A DNA stretch of 52,222 bases from a virus. The translations under genes and the position numbers were made by a program. The notes under the pieces are model-generated. The model ran no database searches and was not told the DNA's origin. It saw only the letters and a list, made by a program, of their open reading frames with translations. This document shows positions 46,677 to 52,222 of this stretch, piece by piece. The DNA lies in IMG/VR virus record IMGVR_UViG_3300043409_000384, positions 1-52,222 of that record, one strand, 5' to 3'. How positions within the stretch are numbered: the stretch's first letter is position 1; each line of letters begins with the position of its first letter.

Positions 46677-49177
46677 TAATATCTCCCTACCGCTACTTCA
46701 ATAGTAGCTACTTCATCATTTTGAATCGTGCCAAGGCTCTTGCCAACAACACAGCCTGGTTTAAATAAACTGTTGTCTAGTCGCTGTGCCACGCCCGGTG
46801 TTGTGCTGGTCACTAATAAATCCCCTTTGTCAACAGGTCCTTGTACCAGACAAGGCACACGGCCTGTAAATGCCACAGGCAAGCCATTGGGTAATTCTGA
46901 ATTCATCAAGTAAGCAGGGTTAGTAGATATAACTCCTGCCACACGCGAATCGTGCGATTCTGTGGTTACTGTAATTTCTGCGGCACCACCAAATACAACC
47001 ACTGTGGCTGGACCATAGTCATCATCGGCGGTATACATCTCGGCCAAGTCAGCGTATTTGGCACTAGATGCAATACCCAAAAAGTTTGTTGCTGTTAAGT
47101 TGCCGCCTGAGTCACGAAGTGCAATAGTATTTGCAACTGCGGCTGTGTTGGCATTGTACAATGCACTACTGATGTCGATCCAGTTGTTGGTACTGGTAAC
47201 GTTGTCAAACACGTACTTGTATAACACACCGGTGTTGCCACGGAACCATTCATCACCCGCCAATGGTGTTACGGGTGCTGTGTTACCAGAATAGTTAGTG
47301 ACTATGTTTCTGCCGTTACGCTTACCACCAGTGTTGATAATAATGTTGGCAACTGTTACATTGGCAAAAGTTGGAAGCGCCGTTGTTTGTAAATCTTGTG
47401 GTGTACTGATAGTAATGGTACTGCCACTGGCTGTGGCTGTCATGCCATTTGAGCCAGCAAAAGTTAATGTGCCGCCGCCAGCGACACTACCTGTACCACT
47501 GGTACCTGCCAGACTGATTGTGGTACTGACCGTGCTGGTGCTGATAGAACTAATGCGACCATATGCATCAGTAGTGATAACCGGAATGGCTGTACTATTA
47601 CCGGTTGTAACTGCTCCTGGTCCAGTGGTAGTTAATGCCAGAGTACTTCCAGACACTGTGATATTACCGGCGCCGGTTGAAGTGTAAGTTACGCCACCGC
47701 TTACTGCGGCATTGTTGGCACTCCAGAACAATCCACTAATTGCAGATCCCGACCCAATGTATACCCCTGTAGCAAATACGTTGGCAGTTGTAATATTACC
47801 CGCAATACCTGCACCACCCGCTACTACCAATGCACCAGTTGTGGTACTGGTACTGGTTGCTGTACCAGTCACGTTGGCCCAGGACGTGAACGTACCAGTT
47901 GATCCTGTGTGTACCGCATTGGTGTTACCGATAGTGGCCGCGTTAACTGTTGTGGCAATAAGAGTACTTACACCACTGATGTTACCACTTGCCCCCGAAG
48001 TAACTAAACTACCAGCAACATAAACGTTACCAGCAACGCCTACACCACCTGCAACCACCAGAGCACCTGTTGTGGTTGAGGTTGATGTAGTGGTGGCAAC
48101 TACAACCAAGTTACTGTTAGTATTTGTTCCAATCTTGGTATTGGCATAGGTATAGAAACTACCAACATTGGCCTGTAACGTGGCAACAACCGTATTGGCA
48201 CCGGTGATTTGATTTGCTTGAGCACCTGCATTACTAGTCCACGCAGTGGTTATTGCGCTGTCTTGTGTGTCAACATAACTTTTTAATGCAGTATTGGCTG
48301 TGACAATTGCGGCATTGGCTCCGGTGACCCAGGATTGTGTTGTGGTGATCTGTGCGTCTGTGTAGGCTTTGAGTGCCGTGTTGGCTGTGACTATGGCCGC
48401 ATTGGCCCCTGCTATTTGATTGGCTTGTGCGCCTGCATTGCTGGTCCATGCTGTGGTTATTGAGGTGTCTTGTGTGTCAACATAACTTTTGAGAGCAGTA
48501 TTGGCAGTTGTGATCTGACCTTGCGTGGTTGTGATCTGTGTGTCAACATAACTTTTGAGAGCAGTATTGGCTGTGACAATTGCGGCATTGCTACCAGCGA
48601 TGCTGTTCAATAGTGTGGTACTGAGACTAGCGTTATTGCCCAGACTTGTAGCAATCTCACCCAGGGTATCTAATATAGCTGGAGCACCGTTGGTCAAGTT
48701 GGTGAACTGAGCATCAACATAACCTTTGAGTGCTGTGTTGGCTGTGACTATGGCTGCATTGGCGCCTGTAACCCAACTCTGTGTTGTAGTATCTTGTGCA
48801 TCAACATATGACTTCAATGCAGTATTGGCTGTGATAATAGCCGCATTGGCGCCTGCAATTTGATTTGCTTGAGCACCTGCATTGGCTGTGAGTGTGACAA
48901 TATCTGAGGAGGCCGCCAATGAACCTGTGTATGTGGGCAAGTAACTAGCCACTGTGGCATTGCCGTAACTGCTGGACACAAACGGTGTTCCGTTGGCGTA
49001 GAAGAAGCCCGAGGCCAACACATTACCAACAAACACATTACCAGCAATACCCGCGCCGCCTGCCACAGTCAAAGCACCGGTTGTGGTACTAGAGCTGATG
49101 TTTGATCCCAATATTGCCACATTGGTGTCAATCAGCAAATTACCGTATATTCGTGTGCCTGATAAGAGTTTAGCCAT
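46676..49177 (-). CDS. long repeat-built tail fibre (833 aa)
   Basis: An 833-residue fibre. It has a short N-terminal anchor, then from about residue 90 a shaft of degenerate repeats around 'GANAAIVTANTALKSYVDAQ' (alternating ITTTQSWVTGANAAI and TNLTNGAPAILDTLGEIATSLG), suited to trimeric coiled-coil/beta-helix. A beta-rich Thr/Gly/Ser region follows, then the C-terminal domain 'LAEMYTADDDYGPATVVVFGGAAEITV...LVQGPVDKGDLLVTS' seen in other phage fibres. A late promoter ends 5 nt upstream of the ATG. It shares repeats and several blocks with 50338-51846. Confidence 0.85.
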   Translation of the reverse strand: MAKLLSGTRIYGNLLIDTNVAILGSNISSSTTTGALTVAGGAGIAGNVFVGNVLASGFFYANGTPFVSSSYGNATVASYLPTYTGSLAASSDIVTLTANAGAQANQIAGANAAIITANTALKSYVDAQDTTTQSWVTGANAAIVTANTALKGYVDAQFTNLTNGAPAILDTLGEIATSLGNNASLSTTLLNSIAGSNAAIVTANTALKSYVDTQITTTQGQITTANTALKSYVDTQDTSITTAWTSNAGAQANQIAGANAAIVTANTALKAYTDAQITTTQSWVTGANAAIVTANTALKSYVDTQDSAITTAWTSNAGAQANQITGANTVVATLQANVGSFYTYANTKIGTNTNSNLVVVATTTSTSTTTGALVVAGGVGVAGNVYVAGSLVTSGASGNISGVSTLIATTVNAATIGNTNAVHTGSTGTFTSWANVTGTATSTSTTTGALVVAGGAGIAGNITTANVFATGVYIGSGSAISGLFWSANNAAVSGGVTYTSTGAGNITVSGSTLALTTTGPGAVTTGNSTAIPVITTDAYGRISSISTSTVSTTISLAGTSGTGSVAGGGTLTFAGSNGMTATASGSTITISTPQDLQTTALPTFANVTVANIIINTGGKRNGRNIVTNYSGNTAPVTPLAGDEWFRGNTGVLYKYVFDNVTSTNNWIDISSALYNANTAAVANTIALRDSGGNLTATNFLGIASSAKYADLAEMYTADDDYGPATVVVFGGAAEITVTTESHDSRVAGVISTNPAYLMNSELPNGLPVAFTGRVPCLVQGPVDKGDLLVTSTTPGVAQRLDNSLFKPGCVVGKSLGTIQNDEVATIEVAVGRY
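48180..48900 (-). repeat. degenerate repeats in fibre 833-aa gene
   Basis: DNA-level repeats of roughly 75-90 bp, each with a variant of 'GTATTGGCTGTGACNATNGC' and 'GATTGTGTTGTGGTGATCTG' on the plus strand. Equivalent units occur at 51000-51660, giving long nearly identical stretches between the two fibre genes, suitable for homologous recombination. Confidence 0.7.
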
Positions 49178-49182
49178 AGTAG

Positions 49183-49190
49183 TATTTATT
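49183..49190 (-). promoter_or_regulatory. late promoter fused to start codon
   Basis: Minus GAATAAATA then CTACT then ATG (49177). The TGA of GTGAATAAATA is the stop codon of the preceding gene (49186). Confidence 0.75.
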
Positions 49191-50334
49191 CACTTAAAGT
49201 GCCCACATTTGTGCTTGGAAATGCTCGCGAAACACCACGCCAACTCCATATGATTCTGCATCCACCTGAGCCTCCGGTGGCAGGTGCAAATACTGTACCA
49301 ATTGACGAGTCGTCAGCACCGCCAGCACCACCGCCACCAAACTTGCCACCACTAAGAAAACGCTCTGTGGTATTGGTGTTGTTGTTTCCATTGGCGCCGG
49401 CTTGTCCACCCGAACCACCACCACCGCCGGTAGGCACTGTACCACTAGTGCCTGCGGCGCCTGCGGTACCTGCACCAAACAAACCCACGCCGCCACCGGC
49501 CGCTCCTAAAGCACTGCCGGTGGTTCCGGATCCGCCACCACCACCACCATCGGTACTGCCAGACACATTGCCTTGAAATGGAGCACTTGCTCCTGTGTCG
49601 CCGCCACGGCCTCCCGCAACCGTATATCCACCTGCGCCACCGCCACCAGACCCACCAACACCATCTCCGTAAATATCGCCGGCTTTGCCACCAGCAAATC
49701 CAGCTGTGAGTGCTGTGCCACTGGTAATGGTGCCACCTGCGCCACCTGTGCTATTTTTGGTGTTGGCAGTGGTGCCGACGCCGTATAAGGCTCCTGACCC
49801 ACCTTGTGCCAATAGTAAAATTGTGGCGCCACGGGCCACAGTGGTGTTGCCACCGCTGGGTGATGTTGCTGAACTAGTAGAGGAGGATGCAGGAGCGCCT
49901 TGTCCCACTGTGACCGTGAGTGTTTCACCGGGTGTAACTGCAAAGTTGTTGCCGTAGGCCAAGGCACCACCTCCGCCACCCGGCATACCAGAACTGCCAC
50001 CTCCGCCGTAAAATCCAGCACCGCCGGCGCCCACACACACAGCTGACATGGATGTTATACCAGCCGGAACTGTCATGGAATATACCCCAGGCGATTCAAA
50101 TAATATTTCGTTGGGCCGTTCGTTGAAAAATCCGCCGACACTCAGGTTGCCGTTGCGCCATTCGCGCTTGGCCACACCAGCAACTACTCCGCCCAGGGTG
50201 ACTTCATCAAATTCTGCCGCCATTACATTGGACAGAGTTTGACTGATTGTGGTTTGTGTGACTTCGTCGAAAAAATCATCGTTGTACAACGCGAATTCAC
50301 CAGTGCTAAACAATCTGCTTACGATAGTGGGCAT
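49186..50334 (-). CDS. large glycine-rich tail protein/adhesin
   Basis: A 382-residue protein with an N-terminal adaptor (MPTIVSRLFSTGEFALYNDDFFDEVTQTTISQTLSNVMAAEFDEV, about 1-75), a beta region with 'YSMTVPAGITSMSAVCVGAGGAG', and a body that is over one-third glycine (GGGGSSG, GSGGGGAGGYTVAGGRGG, GGGGGGSGTTG). The C-terminal strand 'GGCRIIWSWRG' is similar to ends of the small adhesins. Likely a fibre/baseplate structural adhesin with polyglycine sandwich architecture; the N-terminal part attaches to the particle. Confidence 0.68.
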   Translation of the reverse strand: MPTIVSRLFSTGEFALYNDDFFDEVTQTTISQTLSNVMAAEFDEVTLGGVVAGVAKREWRNGNLSVGGFFNERPNEILFESPGVYSMTVPAGITSMSAVCVGAGGAGFYGGGGSSGMPGGGGGALAYGNNFAVTPGETLTVTVGQGAPASSSTSSATSPSGGNTTVARGATILLLAQGGSGALYGVGTTANTKNSTGGAGGTITSGTALTAGFAGGKAGDIYGDGVGGSGGGGAGGYTVAGGRGGDTGASAPFQGNVSGSTDGGGGGGSGTTGSALGAAGGGVGLFGAGTAGAAGTSGTVPTGGGGGSGGQAGANGNNNTNTTERFLSGGKFGGGGAGGADDSSIGTVFAPATGGSGGCRIIWSWRGVSRAFPSTNVGTLSE

Positions 50335-50337
50335 ATA

Positions 50338-51846
50338 TTATCCAAACACAGTATCTAAACTATTTGTTACAGAATTATATTGTTGATATACAGCACTGGT
50401 GGCATTGGCCGAATAGGTGTAGCCCACTCGGCTTCTCACATACACATTACCACCAGCAAATACATTGCCTTGTACACCTATGCCGCCATTGGTGCCACTC
50501 AGTACTAGAGCACCTGTTGTAATGCTGGATGCCACAGTTGCCGAACTAAGAGTTGCAACACCACTTACAGTCAACCCGGTTAAAGTACCAAGTGAAGTAA
50601 CGCTACCTTGGGCGGCAGTGCTCAAAGTGCCACTTAAAGTAGTAGCTGTAATTTGTCCACTAACGCCTATGCCACCTGATACTGTAATAGCGCCGGTGGT
50701 GGTGGTGGTGCTGGCAGTTCCTGTGACCACAATGTTACCAGTGGCTGTGATGCTACGCCCAGCCGAGCCGCCAATGTACAAGTTACCTGTAGCAATACTC
50801 ATGCCACCTGTTACTTCAAATGCACCTGTTGTGGTATTGACTGCTTGTGTATTGCTGGTTACAAAAATATTGCCTGCAGAGATGTTGCCACCAATGGTTA
50901 CATTGCCTGGGGCGGCAAGATTGGCCAGCATCTGTACATTGCCGTAACTGGCACCAAATGTGGCATTGGCATAGGTATAGAAACTACCAACATTGGCCTG
51001 TAATGTGGCAACAACTGCATTAGCACCTGTGATCTGGTTGGCCTGTGCGCCTGCATTACTGGTCCATGCTGAAGTTATTGAGGTATCTTGTGCATCAACA
51101 TACGATTTGAGTGCAGTGTTGGCAGTTGTGATTTGATTGTCAGTATAACCTTTGAGTGCTGTATTGGCAGTCACTATGGCCGCATTGGCACCTGTTACCC
51201 ATGACTGTGTTGTGGTATCTTGTGCATCAACATAACTTTTTAATGCAGTGTTGGCAGTCACTATGGCCGCATTGGCTCCAGTGACCCATGACTGTGTTGT
51301 GGTGATCTGACTATCTGTATAATTCTTTAGGGCAGTATTTGCCGTAACTATTGCCGCATTACTTCCAGCAATACTGTTCAACAAGGTGGTACTGAGACTG
51401 GCGTTGTTGCCCAAGCTGGTGGCAATCTCACCCAAGGTGTCCAGGATAGCAGGAGCGCCATTGGTCAAGTTAGTGAACTGAGCATCCACATAACCTTTTA
51501 GTGCAGTATTGGCTGTAACTATTGCGGTATTGGCTCCTGTGACCCACGATTGCGTTGTGGTGATCTGTGCATCAGTATACGCCTTTAAGGCAGTATTGGC
51601 TGTAACTATTGCGGCATTGGCACCGGCGATCTGATTGCTCTGTGCGCCTGCGTTGGCTGTGAGTGTAACGATCTCTTGTGCCGCACCAATGCTACCTGAA
51701 TAAGTGGGCAAGTATGAAGCCACTGTGGCATTGCCATAACTGCTGGACAATGTACGAGTCCAGGAGGTAGTGGCACTGGCGTAGGTATACGAAATACCAT
51801 TTACTGTTGCTACTTGACCATTTGTGGGACTTGCTGGAAATGCCAT
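50338..51846 (-). CDS. repeat-built tail fibre (502 aa)
   Basis: A 502-residue fibre with the N-terminal module 'MAFPASPTNGQVATVNGISYTYASATTSW' (shared with 45783-46676) and an anchor ('YGNATVASYLPTYSGSIGAA') almost identical to one in the 833-residue fibre. It is followed by the same 'ANAAIVTANTALK' repeats and 'LTNGAPAILDTLGEIATSLG', then a Gly/Thr/Val-rich beta shaft ('NTTTGAFEVTGGMSIATGNL'). It ends without a chaperone domain. It may be a proximal fibre or trimerisation partner. Ribosome site (AGGAA) is present. Confidence 0.82.
   Translation of the reverse strand: MAFPASPTNGQVATVNGISYTYASATTSWTRTLSSSYGNATVASYLPTYSGSIGAAQEIVTLTANAGAQSNQIAGANAAIVTANTALKAYTDAQITTTQSWVTGANTAIVTANTALKGYVDAQFTNLTNGAPAILDTLGEIATSLGNNASLSTTLLNSIAGSNAAIVTANTALKNYTDSQITTTQSWVTGANAAIVTANTALKSYVDAQDTTTQSWVTGANAAIVTANTALKGYTDNQITTANTALKSYVDAQDTSITSAWTSNAGAQANQITGANAVVATLQANVGSFYTYANATFGASYGNVQMLANLAAPGNVTIGGNISAGNIFVTSNTQAVNTTTGAFEVTGGMSIATGNLYIGGSAGRSITATGNIVVTGTASTTTTTGAITVSGGIGVSGQITATTLSGTLSTAAQGSVTSLGTLTGLTVSGVATLSSATVASSITTGALVLSGTNGGIGVQGNVFAGGNVYVRSRVGYTYSANATSAVYQQYNSVTNSLDTVFG
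51040..51660 (-). repeat. degenerate repeats in fibre 502-aa gene
   Basis: Repeats of the same type and order as at 48180-48900 (for example the GTGGTATCTTGTGCATCAAC and GTGACCCATGACTGTGTTGT units on the plus strand). Together with the shared anchor they make the two fibre genes partly interchangeable. Confidence 0.7.
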
Positions 51847-51861
51847 TTTTTTATATTCCTA

Positions 51862-52222
51862 TTAGCTACTTATCAAAAACCAGCTGTTGGTGTATCCATC
51901 CCACCCATATCTCTTACCGTCATCGGGACATGGAACAGGTGCTTCCCATTTGCATGTTGTACTATTTAGAACCCAATTCGTGTAGGGTTTTGGTTGTAAG
52001 AACGCATCTCTGTGTTCGTCATATTTAAACCCGACCCCAGCAAAATTATTGCGAAAGGTTCCGTTGTATGAAGTTTGTTTCCACACTGTATCTATGCCAA
52101 ATATGGATTGACAAAATGTTATTCCTTTGGCTTCAGATTCCGTTCCGTTGTCTAGCAGTTCATTGTTGTGTACCACAACGACTTGTATCACCGTGTTGTT
52201 TTCATCAAGTTGTGCAAAATGT
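51862..52222 (-). CDS. tail fibre-associated protein, 5' end cut by window
   Basis: The reading frame is open to the window edge: residues HFAQLDENNTV precede the visible GTG at 52191. So the protein is partial, its true start lying beyond 52222. Content: 'VIQVVVVHNNELLDNG', 'SEAKGITFCQSIFG', 'RNNFAGVGFKYDEHRDAFLQPKPYTNWVLN' and 'DDGKRYGWDGYTNSW', a conserved small protein family that often accompanies tail fibre genes in T4-like cyanophages as I recall. Function unknown, possibly a fibre connector or assembly factor. Confidence 0.72.
   Translation of the reverse strand, partial: HFAQLDENNTVIQVVVVHNNELLDNGTESEAKGITFCQSIFGIDTVWKQTSYNGTFRNNFAGVGFKYDEHRDAFLQPKPYTNWVLNSTTCKWEAPVPCPDDGKRYGWDGYTNSWFLISS

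Noticed and set aside
46255-48023. Several plus-strand Val/Pro-rich frames opposite the fibre genes
   Set aside because: Complement of Thr/Gly/Ala repeats; no promoters or ribosome sites, no plausible domains.
48180-51660. CRISPR-like or diversity-generating retroelement repeats
   Set aside because: Repeats are coding, degenerate and of variable spacing, with no palindromic repeat/spacer pattern. No reverse transcriptase or template repeat was seen in the window.

Overview
The window looks like part of the genome of a T4-like, contractile-tailed phage (myovirus). It carries a T4-type recombination and ssDNA-binding set (UvsX, UvsY, gp32) and packaging genes (large terminase gp17, probable small terminase gp16, head-completion nuclease gp4). 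It also has neck and tail-completion genes (gp13-, gp14- and gp15-like), tail sheath and tube, dNMP kinase (gp1), a large fibre/adhesin locus, five tRNA genes and many T4-type late promoters (ATAAATA). Several proteins resemble families of marine and freshwater T4-like phages. Two Bug/TctC-type periplasmic binding proteins, a family strongly expanded in Betaproteobacteria, hint at a betaproteobacterial (perhaps freshwater) host; that is inference only.

Layout, left to right. (1) 1-5570: two tandem early promoters reading off the left edge, tRNA-Leu, tRNA-Phe, a plus-strand 2OG-Fe(II) oxygenase, tRNA-Ser next to a multi-hairpin RNA candidate, two tiny genes, a Bug protein, two paralogous PP-loop ATPases, tRNA-Arg, a small membrane protein and tRNA-Met behind a consensus sigma70 promoter. 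(2) 5565-14700: a minus-strand block with a possible packaged protein, a nucleotidyltransferase-cupin fusion, a methyltransferase, uvsY/uvsX, two radical SAM enzymes flanking an SDR, a sulfotransferase-like protein and gp32. (3) 14750-28300: virion-associated proteins, terminase genes, a second Bug protein, an alpha/beta hydrolase, gp4 and tail tube. (4) 28365-36116: giant tail sheath, dNMP kinase, a basic candidate internal protein, a gp13-like neck protein and two small early genes. (5) 36184-39160: a plus-strand run of gp14, gp15 and Nudix. (6) 39110-52222: a putative DUF115-like enzyme, flavin halogenase, 2OG oxygenase, U32-like protein, then glycine-rich adhesins and long repeat-built fibres.

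The strongest unexplained signals are regulatory. At least seven genes have a late promoter ATAAATA ending exactly 4-5 nt before the ATG. With T4 spacing this puts transcription start on or next to the start codon, predicting leaderless late mRNAs. In many cases the TAA inside the promoter is also the stop codon of the preceding gene. Three small early genes show the same layout with near-perfect sigma70 promoters. Other candidates are a structured RNA abutting tRNA-Ser, a family of proteins whose N-termini resemble the T4 capsid-targeting/prohead-protease signal, and a gp32 leader with a 5'-terminal hairpin and UUAAGG repeats.
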